Source: Saccharopolyspora_D taberi
GTDB taxonomy: Bacteria > Actinomycetota > Actinomycetes > Mycobacteriales > Pseudonocardiaceae
DNA length: 64,000 nucleotides
Direction: 5' to 3'
Assembly (NCBI RefSeq): GCF_039534165.1
Contig: NZ_BAAAUX010000029.1
Span: 62,001 to 126,000, forward strand
Of this stretch, positions 1 to 8,197 are shown piece by piece (within the stretch, counting starts at the first letter, position 1; each line of letters begins with the position of its first letter). A program made the position numbers and the translations under genes. A model generated the notes under the pieces. It ran no database searches. It was not told the origin of the DNA and worked only from the letters and a program-made list of their open reading frames with translations.

Positions 1-139
1 GTGCGCGGCGCGGGTGAAGATTCCGCAGGCGACCCCGCTGGGCCGGGAACCCGCTTCGAAAGCGGTCACCGAACTGTGCCCGGAATGCGCGCGGGAAGTC
101 GAGGACTCGGGTTTCTCGGCGGTCTTCTGGGACTTCTGA
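1..139 (+). CDS. C-terminal end of an unidentified protein (partial)
   Basis: An open frame enters from the left edge (codon phase starting at base 2) and stops at TGA 137-139, giving the last 45 residues of a protein. The piece is hydrophilic and carries a CPEC motif about 20 residues before the end (ELCPECAREVEDSG), a possible half of a metal site, and closes with the aromatic run FWDF. The next gene begins 72 bp downstream on the same strand. The family is not recognisable from this fragment. The frame is judged coding because the codon third positions are G/C-rich and the overlapping longer frame on this strand is only the shadow of the next gene. Confidence 0.5.
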   Translation, partial: CAARVKIPQATPLGREPASKAVTELCPECAREVEDSGFSAVFWDF

Positions 140-211
140 CTTCTGGCTTCCGGGGCCTGCCGCAAAATCAGTCGCTCGCGGACTCGGCCCGCGGCTACCG
201 TCGGCCGCACC

Positions 212-1795
212 ATGACTGCACTCGACACCCGCGGTCCCACCCGCTTCCTCTGGTCGGTGCTGGTGCGCCGCAAGGGATTGCTGGCCGCGTCCGTGCTGAC
301 CGGCGCGCTCTGGATGCTGCCGAGCGCGCTGATGCCGATCGCGATCGGCAACGCCATCGACGCCGGGATCCGCCCCGGTGACGGCGGCGCGCTGCTGGGC
401 TGGCTGCTGGCCGTGATCGGGCTCGGGCTGGTGCAGACGGCGAGTTCGAGCGGCCTGTCCTGGACCGCGGACACGCTGTGGTTCCGCGGCGCCTCCGACA
501 CCCAGCGGGTCGCGCTCGACCACGTGGCCCGGCTCGGCGCCACGCTGACCCGCCGGACCCGCGCGGGCGAGGTCGTCGCGATCAGCTCGTCGGACATCTA
601 CCAGGTGGCGAACCTGTGCGGGGTCGTCGGCCGGGCCGCCGGGTCGCTGGTCGCGTTCCTGGCCGCGGCGGTGGCGGTGCTGCTGCTCTCACCGGTGCTG
701 GGGCTGGTGGTGCTGATCGGCGTGCCGCTGGCCACGCTCGGCATCGGGCCGCTGCTGGCGCCGCTGCGCCGCCGCGAGGACGCCCAGCGCGAACGGCTGA
801 CCGACCTGAGCGCGCTGGCCTCCGACATCGTGTCCGGCCTGCGGATCCTGCGCGGGGTCGGCGGGGAGTCGCGGTTCCACCGGCGGTTCACCGAAGCCAG
901 CCAGCAGGTGCGCGCGGCGGGTGTGGCGGCGGGCCGGGTGGCCTCGTGGCTGGCGGCGGCCGAGATCCTGCTGCCCGGGCTGGTGACGGTGCTGGTCACC
1001 TGGCTCGGCGCGCGGCTGGCGCTGTCCGGCTCGATCAGCGTCGGCGAGCTGGTCGCCTTCTACGGCGTGTCGGCGTACCTGGTGGTCCCCGTTCGCACCG
1101 CGAGCGAGGCCGCTTACACCTACGCCGGGGCGCAGGTGGCCGCCAGGCACGTCTGCACGCTGCTCGCGATCAGGCCGGAGATCGAACCGCCCGCGAACCC
1201 CAAGCCGCTGCCCGCCGGTGCGCTGTCGCTGTCCGACGAGACCAGCGGGCTGGAGATAGAGGCCGGAGTGCTGACGGTGATCGACGCGGGCGCCGACGGC
1301 GAGGCGCTCGCCGAGCGGCTGAGCCTGCACCGGCGGGACGGCCGGGTGCTGGCGGGCGGCGTCGCGCTGGACGAGGCCGACCCCGCCGAGGTGCGTCGCC
1401 GGATCCTGTTGGCGCACAACCAGGATCTGCTGTTCTCGGGCCCGCTGCGGGCCGAACTCGACCTCGGCTCGGCCGTGGACGTCGACACCGCGCTGCACGC
1501 CGCCGACGCGCACGACGTGGTCGAGGCGCTGCCCGCGGACGCGATGCTCGACGAGCGCGCGCGGTCGCTGTCCGGCGGTCAGCGGCAGCGGTTGCTGCTG
1601 GCCCGCGCGCTGTGCGCGGACGCGGACGTCCTCGTGCTCGACGAGCCGACCTCGGCGGTCGACGCGCACACCGAGGCGCGGATCGTGCGGCGGGTCCGCG
1701 ACCTGCGCGCGGGACGCACCACGGTCGTGCTCAGCCAGAGTCCACTGTGGAGCAAAGCGGCCGACAGGACCGTGGTGCTGGGAGGAATCCGCTGA
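212..1795 (+). CDS. ABC exporter half-transporter, NBD lacking Walker A
   Basis: A 527-residue type-IV exporter half: an N-terminal membrane domain (about residues 15-300, six predicted helices) followed by a nucleotide-binding domain. The NBD keeps a canonical signature (LSGGQRQRLLLARAL, about residue 452) and a Walker B/D-loop (VLVLDEPTSAVD, about 473), but the P-loop position (about residues 354-370) reads DAGADGEALAERL with no GxxGxGKS/T. Its stop overlaps the ATG of the next ABC gene by one base, so the two are surely co-translated and should form a heterodimer in the cytoplasmic membrane. In such pairs (TM287/288 and BmrCD type) one ATP site is often degenerate. Here this subunit can donate only the signature motif. 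The substrate is unknown; multidrug or lipid/peptide export is the usual role of the family. Confidence 0.9.
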   Translation: MTALDTRGPTRFLWSVLVRRKGLLAASVLTGALWMLPSALMPIAIGNAIDAGIRPGDGGALLGWLLAVIGLGLVQTASSSGLSWTADTLWFRGASDTQRVALDHVARLGATLTRRTRAGEVVAISSSDIYQVANLCGVVGRAAGSLVAFLAAAVAVLLLSPVLGLVVLIGVPLATLGIGPLLAPLRRREDAQRERLTDLSALASDIVSGLRILRGVGGESRFHRRFTEASQQVRAAGVAAGRVASWLAAAEILLPGLVTVLVTWLGARLALSGSISVGELVAFYGVSAYLVVPVRTASEAAYTYAGAQVAARHVCTLLAIRPEIEPPANPKPLPAGALSLSDETSGLEIEAGVLTVIDAGADGEALAERLSLHRRDGRVLAGGVALDEADPAEVRRRILLAHNQDLLFSGPLRAELDLGSAVDVDTALHAADAHDVVEALPADAMLDERARSLSGGQRQRLLLARALCADADVLVLDEPTSAVDAHTEARIVRRVRDLRAGRTTVVLSQSPLWSKAADRTVVLGGIR

Positions 1796-3549
1796 TGGAC
1801 ACCCATCTGCCGATCGCGGACCGGGCCGCCGTGCGCGGCTGGATCGGGCGGACCGCCCGCGCCTACCGGGGCCGCTACCTGGCGCTGCTGGCGTTGTTCG
1901 GGCTGTCGACCGTGGTCGGCCTGGTCGGCCCGCAGGTCCTCGGCATGCTCGTGGACTCGGTCGTCAACGGCACCTCGACGCTGCGCGTGGACGTGCTCGC
2001 CGCGGTGTTCCTCGCGGTCCTGGTGTTTGAGGCGGTGCTGACGCGGGCGGCGTGGATGCGCGCGGTGCTGCTCGGCGAACAGCTGCTGGCGCGCTCGCGC
2101 GAGGAGGTCGTCGGGAACGCGCTTCGGCTGCCGCTGAGCACCATCGAGGCCGCCGGGACCGGTGACCTGCTCAGCCGTTCCACGACCGACGTCGACCGGC
2201 TCGACCACACGGTCCGCGAGGCCGTCCCCGAGATCGCCGTCGCGCTGATCACTCTGGTGCTGACCACGATCGCCATGGTCGCCACCTCGCCGCTGCTGGC
2301 CGCCGGGATGCTCGTCGCGGTCCCGCTGATCGTGCTCAGCACCCGCTGGTACCTGCCGCGGGTGCGGCCGGTGCTGGAGCGGACGCTTTCGTCGTGGGCC
2401 GACGTGCAGTCCAGCACGCACGAATCGGTCGAGGGCGCCCGCACGGTCGAGTCGCTGCGGCTGGCCGAGCGGCGCATCGCGCACAACGAACGCGTCCTCG
2501 GCGCGGCCGTGGACTCCGAGCGCAGGCAGCGGAACCTGATCGCGATCTGGCTGCCGTTCCTGGGGATGTCGTACGTGCTGCCGATCGCGGCGATCCTGCT
2601 GATCGGCGGCTGGGCGCACCAGTCGGGGCTGGTCGCGCTGGGCACGATCACCACGGTCGTGCTCTACGCCCAGGCGATGGTCGACCCGCTGGACGAGCTG
2701 CTCGCGTGGATCGACGAGCTCCAGATCGGCGGTGCGGCGCTGCGCCGGATCCTCGGCGTCGGCCGGGGAGACCCGGAGGTGGAAGCGACCGACCCGGCCG
2801 ACGACCAGGACCGCACGCGGGACCTGGTGGTGCGCGGAGCGCGGTTCTCCTACCGGGAGGGTGCCGAGATCCTGCACGGCGTGGACCTGAAGGTCGCCGC
2901 CGGGCAGCGGCTGGTGATCGTCGGCCCGTCCGGCGCGGGCAAGTCCACGCTGGGCAGGCTGATCGCCGGGGTGAACCGGCCGGACTCCGGTTCGGTGGCC
3001 TTCGGCGGCACCGAGGTCACCTCGATGCCGACCGACCGGCTGCGCCGCGAGGTCGTCCTGCTCACCCAGGAGCACCACGTGTTCGCGTGCTCGCTGCGGG
3101 AGAACCTGTCGCTGCCCGCCGACGCCGAGCGCAGCGACGAGCAGCTGCTCTCGGCGCTGGAGACGGTCGGTCTCGCCGACTGGGTGGACCGGCTGCCCTC
3201 GGGGTTGTCGACCACGCTCGGCGCGGGCGGGCACCCGGTGCCCGCGGCGGTGGCGCAGCAGATCGCGCTCGCGCGCGTGCTGCTGGCCGACCCGCACACG
3301 CTCGTGCTCGACGAAGCGACCTCGCTGCTGGACAACGCCGCTTCGCGGGACCTGGAGAAGTCGTTGTCGACGCTGCTGTCCGGTCGGACCGTCATCGCGA
3401 TCGCGCACCGGCTGCACACCGCGCGCAGCGCCGACCAGGTCGCGGTGATGGAGGAGGGCCGGATCGTCGAGCTCGGCACTCACGACGAGCTGCTTGCCGC
3501 AGGAGGTTCCTACGCCGCGCTGCACCGCGCCGCGGGGGCGCCTGCTTAG
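1795..3549 (+). CDS. ABC exporter half-transporter, NBD lacking LSGGQ
   Basis: A 584-residue partner of the preceding gene: membrane domain (about 1-320) then an NBD with an intact Walker A (GPSGAGKST, about residue 377), Walker B (TLVLDEATSLLD, about 501) and H-loop (AIAHRL, about 534). The ABC signature is gone: where LSGGQRQR is expected (about residue 480) the protein reads HPVPAAVAQQ before IALARVLL. Combined with the partner, which has LSGGQ but no Walker A, exactly one complete ATP site can form, from this Walker A/B and the partner signature, while the other site lacks both elements. The ATG overlaps the upstream stop. The stop codon overlaps the convergent TetR gene by four bases. 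Confidence 0.92.
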   Translation: MDTHLPIADRAAVRGWIGRTARAYRGRYLALLALFGLSTVVGLVGPQVLGMLVDSVVNGTSTLRVDVLAAVFLAVLVFEAVLTRAAWMRAVLLGEQLLARSREEVVGNALRLPLSTIEAAGTGDLLSRSTTDVDRLDHTVREAVPEIAVALITLVLTTIAMVATSPLLAAGMLVAVPLIVLSTRWYLPRVRPVLERTLSSWADVQSSTHESVEGARTVESLRLAERRIAHNERVLGAAVDSERRQRNLIAIWLPFLGMSYVLPIAAILLIGGWAHQSGLVALGTITTVVLYAQAMVDPLDELLAWIDELQIGGAALRRILGVGRGDPEVEATDPADDQDRTRDLVVRGARFSYREGAEILHGVDLKVAAGQRLVIVGPSGAGKSTLGRLIAGVNRPDSGSVAFGGTEVTSMPTDRLRREVVLLTQEHHVFACSLRENLSLPADAERSDEQLLSALETVGLADWVDRLPSGLSTTLGAGGHPVPAAVAQQIALARVLLADPHTLVLDEATSLLDNAASRDLEKSLSTLLSGRTVIAIAHRLHTARSADQVAVMEEGRIVELGTHDELLAAGGSYAALHRAAGAPA

Positions 3550-4139
3550 GGACTTTGCTCCAGGTGGGCGCTGAGCATCCGCCGGGCGGCGCCGCGGGGG
3601 TCGGGGTCGCTCTCGATCAGGGCGTTGACCACCGAGCCGTCGACGAGCGCGAACAGGTAGCGCACGTGTTCGCGGCCGGCCTCGGCCCCGCTGCGCGCGA
3701 GGATCTCGGCCACGAGTTGCTGGAGTTCGGCGGTCAGCTCCCGGATCAGCGGCGCCAGGTAGGGGCGGCGGGGCGTGCCGACCAGGCGCTCGTAGCGCAG
3801 CAGCACCGGTTCGACGCCGCCGTGCCTGGACTCGGTGCCCAGCAGCAGGTCCAGGATCAGCTCGACGACCGTGCCGGTGTCGCGGCGGGCGTCGGCCAGC
3901 GCGTCGAGCTGGGCGCGTCCGGCCGCGAGCTCCTGGCGGGCCTCGTGCTCGACCGCCGCGCCGACCAGGTCGTCGAGGCTGGAGAAGTAGTAGGTGGTGG
4001 ACGCCAGCGGCAGCCCGGCCCGCTCGGCCACGGCGCGATGCCGGATCGCGTCGAAGCCGCCTTCGGCCAGCAGCTGCCCGGCGGCCACCACCAGCGCCTG
4101 CCGTCGCCGCTCGCCCTTGGGGGTACTGGCCGCAGTCAT
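3546..4139 (-). CDS. TetR-family repressor of the adjacent SMR gene
   Basis: A 197-residue TetR protein. The N-terminal helix-turn-helix (about residues 8-52, with AERAGLPLASTTYYFSSLDD) is followed by a helical ligand domain. The ATG chosen lies 23 bp after the stop of the SMR gene; longer readings only run into that gene. Gene order is promoter, SMR, tetR, so repressor and pump are one transcript, and a strong inverted repeat lies upstream of the SMR gene (4513-4550). TetR repressors next to SMR pumps usually sense a pump substrate. The C-terminus meets the ABC gene tail to tail. Confidence 0.88.
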   Translation of the reverse strand: MTAASTPKGERRRQALVVAAGQLLAEGGFDAIRHRAVAERAGLPLASTTYYFSSLDDLVGAAVEHEARQELAAGRAQLDALADARRDTGTVVELILDLLLGTESRHGGVEPVLLRYERLVGTPRRPYLAPLIRELTAELQQLVAEILARSGAEAGREHVRYLFALVDGSVVNALIESDPDPRGAARRMLSAHLEQSP

Positions 4140-4162
4140 GGTCGCCGATCCTATTCGGCGGA

Positions 4163-4486
4163 TCAGTGCCCGCCACCGCTGAGGTTGAGCCCGACCACAC
4201 CGGCGGCGATCAGCACGATCGAGACGATCTTGAACACCGAGACGCCGTCGCCGAGCCAGACCATGCCGATGATCGCGGTCAGCGCCGCACCGATGCCGAC
4301 CCACACGGCGTAGGCGGGTCCGACGGGCAGCGTCCGCATCGCCCACGCCAGCCCGGCGAAGCTGCCCGCGGCCAGCACGGCGAACCACACCGTGGGCCAC
4401 AGCCTGCTGAAGCCGTCGGACATCTTGAGCGCGATGGCCCACCCGGCTTCCAGCATGCCGGACAGCATCAACACGACCCAGGCCAT
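4163..4486 (-). CDS. Small multidrug resistance (SMR) transporter, SugE/Gdx-like
   Basis: A 107-residue, four-helix membrane protein of the SMR family. The essential glutamate lies in helix 1 within SGMLEAGWAIALK, followed by SDGFSRLWP, which resembles the SugE/Gdx (guanidinium exporter) branch more than the EmrE branch. SMR proteins work as dual-topology dimers that exchange protons for cations. It is the first gene of an SMR-tetR operon. A second, differently branched SMR with its own TetR lies at 57483-57806. Assignment to Gdx rather than a quaternary-amine pump rests on the helix-1 pattern only. No guanidine riboswitch is apparent upstream; the leader carries an inverted repeat instead. 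Confidence 0.88.
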   Translation of the reverse strand: MAWVVLMLSGMLEAGWAIALKMSDGFSRLWPTVWFAVLAAGSFAGLAWAMRTLPVGPAYAVWVGIGAALTAIIGMVWLGDGVSVFKIVSIVLIAAGVVGLNLSGGGH

Positions 4487-4512
4487 CTCCGGTCACCTCT
4501 CATCCGGGGAAC

Positions 4513-4550
4513 TGGTACCAACGTACCTAAATATTGGTACGTGGGTACCA
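4513..4550. promoter_or_regulatory. Inverted-repeat operator upstream of the SMR-tetR operon
   Basis: Two 15-bp arms, TGGTACCAACGTACC (4513-4527) and GGTACGTGGGTACCA (4536-4550), are inverted copies with one mismatch, separated by an AT-rich 8-bp spacer. It lies 27 bp upstream of the SMR start in otherwise GC-rich DNA, where the promoter should be. The size and dyad fit a TetR dimer-pair site. Binding by the TetR at 3546-4139 is inferred from position. Confidence 0.75.
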
Positions 4551-4950
4551 TTTTGGTGACCGACCGCACCTGGGGCGGGAAGGTGGAGGTGGCTGGGGCT
4601 GGGGCTGGGGCTGGGCCAGAGCCGGGGCTGGTGGCGGCAAGGGTCAGGACCGGCGGCGACCAGGGCGAGACCCGGCGGCGACCAAGGCCAGACCCGGCCG
4701 TCAACTCCTCAGAGCCCGCGGGCGTCCTTCAGACCCGCGGCCACCCGGCAAGCCGCGCCCGTCCACCACTCAGGCCAACGGCCGTCCTCAGACCCGCCGC
4801 GCACTCCCCGCCGGCCGTCCCACAGCGCCATCGCCACGGCCGCAAACCGGCAGCCGTCCTCAGACCCGCCACCAACTCCACGTCGACTGACCTACAGCAC
4901 CGCGGCCACGCCGCAAACCCACGGCCATCCTCAGACCCGCCGCCAACCCG
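4551..4950. repeat. Gene-free spacer with G-run and imperfect ~70-bp repeats
   Basis: No convincing gene. Positions 4591-4617 are four G-runs separated by CT (GGGGCT repeated), a potential G-quadruplex on the plus strand. From about 4726 the motif CCTCAGACCCGCC recurs (4726, 4786, 4858, 4929) every 60-72 bp with degenerate flanks rich in GGCCGTCC and CGCAAACC. Open frames here are low-complexity and differ between copies, so I treat it as noncoding. Confidence 0.55.
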
Positions 4951-5616
4951 TCAGAGCCGCGGAGCGAGCCCGTCCGCGATGGCGACCAGGCGCGCACCGA
5001 ACGGCGCCGCCGTGGCCCCGTCCGGATCGCTGCGCACGGTCAGCACGTCACCGCTGCCCGCGTGCCGCACGACCTGCTCGGTGCCGTCCGGGCGGCGCAC
5101 CTCGGTCGGCTTCGCCTGCTCCGGCGCCACCGCGGAAGCCGGGCTGAGGATCACGCTGACGTTGCCCGCGGCCGGTCCCTCGCTGACCGCGAACCCGGCC
5201 GACTTCGACCCCGACGGGCACGGCCCGCTGGCAGGCACCGACGGCCGCCCCGCGGCCTCCGGCAGCTCGGCGGCCAGCGCCCCGGCCAGGGCCGAGTCCG
5301 GCGTTCCGCACCCGGAGCGCGAGTTCGGGTCGCCCATGACGATCGGGCCGTTGGTCTTCGGGACGTTCTCGGTCCGCACCTCGGGCGTCTCCGGTGTGGA
5401 CGCCAGCTGGCTCTCCTGACCGCCGAACATCCCGGTCCCGACCCCGACGCCGACGAACAGCGCCGCCGCCGCGACCACCGATCCGCCCGCCGCGGCCGTC
5501 CGGCGGCGCGCCGTCACCCGGCGCGCGCCCCGCGCGACGTCGGCCTCGTCGAAAGACGCCGGGGGGACCGACTGCACCGCGTCGCGGAACAGCTCCTCAA
5601 GCTTGCGCTCGTCCAC
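4951..5616 (-). CDS. Membrane-anchored anti-sigma-factor-like protein
   Basis: A 221-residue protein starting at GTG 5616 with a purine-rich ribosome site, 14 bp after the stop of the SigE-type sigma gene. Residues 1-35 form a cytoplasmic head (MDERKLEELFRDAVQSVPPASFD), a basic patch RRVTARRRT precedes a single membrane helix (about 42-62, AAGGSVVAAAALFVGVGVG), and the rest is an extracytoplasmic Pro/Ala/Ser-rich domain with two cysteines. This layout and the coupling to a sigma gene fit an anti-sigma factor of the actinobacterial SigE-family type. No zinc HxxxCxxC (ZAS) motif is visible, so it is not a classical ZAS anti-sigma. The function is inferred mainly from operon position. Confidence 0.7.
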   Translation of the reverse strand: MDERKLEELFRDAVQSVPPASFDEADVARGARRVTARRRTAAAGGSVVAAAALFVGVGVGTGMFGGQESQLASTPETPEVRTENVPKTNGPIVMGDPNSRSGCGTPDSALAGALAAELPEAAGRPSVPASGPCPSGSKSAGFAVSEGPAAGNVSVILSPASAVAPEQAKPTEVRRPDGTEQVVRHAGSGDVLTVRSDPDGATAAPFGARLVAIADGLAPRL

Positions 5617-5630
5617 CTACCCGCACCTCC

Positions 5631-6149
5631 TCACAACGCCGACCGCAGGTCGCCGAGCTGGTCACCGAGGGCCTCCCGCAGGGCGGACAGCCCACGCGCG
5701 CACTGGCTCTTCACCGTGCCCTCGCTGCACTTCATGACCTCGGCGACCCCCGCGACGTCGAGCCCCTCCAGGAACCGCAGGACGAGCACCGCCCGCTGCT
5801 TGGTCGGCACCTTCTGCAGGCCGGCGAGCAGCGTCTGCCTGGTGGCCACCGCGTTCTCCACGTCGCCGGCGGCCGACGGCGCGTCCGGCAGCACCTCGGT
5901 CGAGCGCTCCCGGCGCCACGGCCGCCGGGACTCGTCGATCACCGCCCTGGTCAGGGTGCGCCGGACGTAGGCGTCGAGGGCCCCCTTGTCCCGGACCTTG
6001 CGCCAGTGCCGGTGCAGCGCGATGAACGCGGTCTGGGCGAGATCGTCCGCGCGGTGCCAGTCACCGCACATCATGTACGCCATCCGACGCACCGCCTCCC
6101 GCCGAGCCACGAAGTACTCCGCGAACTCCTGCTCTTCGCGTTGGTCCAC
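5631..6149 (-). CDS. SigE-family ECF-type RNA polymerase sigma factor
   Basis: A 172-residue sigma factor. Region 2 spans about residues 8-70 (FVARREAVRRMAYMMCGDWHRADDLAQTAF) and region 4 about 110-165 (LQKVPTKQRAVLVLRFLEGLDVAGVAEVMKC, then SEGTVKSQCARGL as the DNA-recognition helix). I start at GTG 6149 because the family begins with a short charged N-terminus such as VDQREEQEFAEYF; the frame is open for 34 more codons upstream but that part is unlike the family. The likely anti-sigma gene follows 14 bp downstream. The group (SigE/SACE type) is common in actinomycetes, with roles in envelope stress or development. The target regulon is not visible here. Confidence 0.88.
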   Translation of the reverse strand: MDQREEQEFAEYFVARREAVRRMAYMMCGDWHRADDLAQTAFIALHRHWRKVRDKGALDAYVRRTLTRAVIDESRRPWRRERSTEVLPDAPSAAGDVENAVATRQTLLAGLQKVPTKQRAVLVLRFLEGLDVAGVAEVMKCSEGTVKSQCARGLSALREALGDQLGDLRSAL

Positions 6150-6397
6150 GCGGAACTCTCCGCTCGTCCGTGCTGCCACTGGTTGGACGGAACGCCCGGC
6201 CCCCACGGTTGCACGCGGGATGCCGCCGATCCAGCTTCCTGAGCCTGCCATTGAACCCGCCCCGCGCGAAGGGCGGCCTCAGCGGTCGCCGCGCAGGTCG
6301 ACCGGGGCGTTCACACCCGGATTCATACCGAAGCCCGGCTCGCGTTCACCCACCGGGCCGTTTCCCCGTCGGGGCCCCGGTGTGGTGTGATCGGTTC

Positions 6398-7417
6398 GTG
6401 ACCAAACCGGTGGCCATCGATCTCCGATCCGACACGGTCACGCGTCCCGACGAGAAGATGTCCGCGGCGATGGCCGCGGCCGAGGTCGGCGACGACGTGC
6501 TGGACCACGACCCGACGATGCGCGCGCTGGAGGAGCGGGTGGCCGGCCTGCTCGGCACCGACGCGGCGCTGTGGGTGCCCAGCGGCACCATGGGCAACCT
6601 GATCGCCCTGTCCCTGCACCTCCAGCGCGGCGACCGGTTCCTCGCCCCGCGCGGCGCGCACGTGCTCGACCACGAGCTCGGCACCGCGGCGTGGCTCGCG
6701 GGCGGGATGCCGCAGGCGCTGGAGTGGAACGCCGGACCCGGCAGGCCCACCGCCGACCTGGTCCGCTCGCTGCGCGGCCGGAGCACCCGCTACGACGCCC
6801 TGCACACGACGCTGCTGTGCCTGGAGAACACGCACAACAGCGCGGGCGGCTCGGTGGTCCCGCCGCACGAGCACGCGCAGCTCGCCGCCGCCGCGCGCGA
6901 CGGCGGCCTGCGGGTCCACCTCGACGGCGCCCGCATCTGGAACGCGGCGGTGGCGCTGGAGGTGCCGCCCGCCGCGCTGACCGTCGGCGTGGACACCGTG
7001 CAGGCGTGCCTGAGCAAGGGCCTCGGCGCGCCGGTCGGCTCGGTCGTGGCGGGGACCGCGGAGTTCGTCACCGAGGCGCGCCGGATGCGCAAGATGCTCG
7101 GCGGCGGCGTCCGGCAGGGCGGGGTGCTCGCCGCGGCGGGCCTGGTCGCGCTGGACCGGATCGACTCCCTGGCCACCGACCACGAGAACGCGCGGCTGCT
7201 GGCCGACGGGCTCGCCGAACGCGGCTGGGACGTCACCACCCCGCAGACCAACATCGTGCTGGCCGCGGTCCCCGACACCGGCCGGACGCTGGAGCGGCTG
7301 CGCCGGGCGGGGGTGCTGGCGGTGCCGATGAACGGGCAGGTCCGCTTCGTCACCCACCGCGACGTCGGCCGCGACGACATCGAGGACGCCCTGCGGCGGC
7401 TGGGCAAGCCGTCATGA
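6398..7417 (+). CDS. ltaE: Low-specificity L-threonine aldolase
   Basis: A 339-residue PLP-dependent fold-type I enzyme that cleaves L-threonine or allo-threonine to glycine and acetaldehyde. It opens with the family signature IDLRSDTVTRPDEKM and contains EVGDDVLDHDPT, LDGARIWNAAVA (cofactor-binding Asp) and the Schiff-base lysine in QACLSKGLGAPVGS. GTG 6398 is chosen because the signature follows at once; the frame extends upstream without family similarity. The stop overlaps the ATG of the HAD gene (ATGA), suggesting co-translation. Length is usual for the family. Serine-type variants of the same fold cannot be excluded by sequence alone. Confidence 0.92.
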   Translation: MTKPVAIDLRSDTVTRPDEKMSAAMAAAEVGDDVLDHDPTMRALEERVAGLLGTDAALWVPSGTMGNLIALSLHLQRGDRFLAPRGAHVLDHELGTAAWLAGGMPQALEWNAGPGRPTADLVRSLRGRSTRYDALHTTLLCLENTHNSAGGSVVPPHEHAQLAAAARDGGLRVHLDGARIWNAAVALEVPPAALTVGVDTVQACLSKGLGAPVGSVVAGTAEFVTEARRMRKMLGGGVRQGGVLAAAGLVALDRIDSLATDHENARLLADGLAERGWDVTTPQTNIVLAAVPDTGRTLERLRRAGVLAVPMNGQVRFVTHRDVGRDDIEDALRRLGKPS

Positions 7418-8013
7418 AGTGGGTGGTGTTCGACTACGGCGAGGTGATCAGCGAGCCCACCCCGGCGCTGCCCGCGCTCGCCGGGATGCTGGGCGTGGAC
7501 GCCGACGAGTTCGCGCGCGCCTACTACGCCGAGCGCGTCGCCTACGACCGCGGCTGCACCGACCTGGAGTTCTGGCACGCGGTGGCCGCGCACTTCGGGG
7601 CCGCGCCGGACGACTCGCTGGTCAACGCGCTGACCGGGCACGACATCGTCGGCTGGCTGCACATAGACGCGGAGGCGGTGCAGCTGATCGAGGACCTGGA
7701 CCGCGCCGGGGTGCCGCTCGCGGTGCTGTCCAACGCGCCGTCGTCGTTCGGGCGGGCCGTCGAGCAGCAGCCCTGGGCCGGGCACTTCCAGCACCTGGTC
7801 TTCTCCGGTGACCTGGAGGTGGTCAAGCCGGACGAGGCGATCTACCGGGCGCTGCTGGACGTGCTGGGCGCCCGGCCCGCCGAGTGCCTGTTCTTCGACG
7901 ACCGGCAGGACAACGTCGACGCCGCGATCCGGGCCGGCCTGCACGCGTCGATCTGGCAGGGCGCGGCAGCGGCCCGCCGGGAACTGGCGGCGCGGGGCCT
8001 GCTCACTCTTTGA
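7414..8013 (+). CDS. HAD-superfamily (IA) hydrolase
   Basis: A 199-residue haloacid-dehalogenase-like protein. Motif I is FDYGEVI (nucleophile Asp near residue 7), motif II LSNAPSS, motif III lysine in VVKPDEAIY, motif IV FFDDRQDNVDAA. The second Asp of the usual DxD is replaced by Gly (DYG), a pattern shared with the YihX-like and epoxide-hydrolase-N-domain branch rather than typical phosphatases. The cap insert sits between motif I and II. It overlaps the threonine aldolase stop by four bases, so it is the second gene of that operon. Substrate unknown. The TGA sits at the edge of a dispersed repeat. Confidence 0.85.
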   Translation: MKWVVFDYGEVISEPTPALPALAGMLGVDADEFARAYYAERVAYDRGCTDLEFWHAVAAHFGAAPDDSLVNALTGHDIVGWLHIDAEAVQLIEDLDRAGVPLAVLSNAPSSFGRAVEQQPWAGHFQHLVFSGDLEVVKPDEAIYRALLDVLGARPAECLFFDDRQDNVDAAIRAGLHASIWQGAAAARRELAARGLLTL

Positions 8014-8178
8014 AGCGGCGCCAGCCGCTTAGCCCACCCGAGCACGGCGACCGACTGCGGGTTCTCAGGCGTTCGCTGGCGAGGACAGCTTTTTCCGTCG
8101 TATTGGACATACGTCGGAAAAAGATTCCGGAGCCAGCGGACGCCTGAGGTTCCGCCACCCGCACCGCCACGCAAGCCG
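8013..8178. repeat. Dispersed nested-palindrome repeat, copy A
   Basis: First of three copies (others start at 10559 and 57899). It begins with a small hairpin AAGCGGC/GCCGCTT, then an 83-bp core with outer arms TCAGGCGTTCGCTGGC (8065-8080) and GCCAGCGGACGCCTGA (8132-8147) and inner arms CTTTTTCCGTCGTA (8089-8102) and TACGTCGGAAAAAG (8110-8123) around the loop TTGGACA. Each arm pair has one mismatch. Homology continues to about 8178. The A/T runs stand out from the GC-rich background. Lies between the HAD gene and a small membrane-protein gene, in an intergenic space. Confidence 0.9.
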
Positions 8179-8197
8179 CGGGCTCGCGACAATGAGG

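Noticed and set aside
4487..4550. Guanidine riboswitch before the SugE-like gene
   Set aside because: No recognisable riboswitch helices; the leader is short and carries a protein-type dyad.
8060..8152. Target-site duplication GGTTC around the dispersed repeat
   Set aside because: The same GGTTC flanks occur in all three copies, so they belong to the repeat itself.
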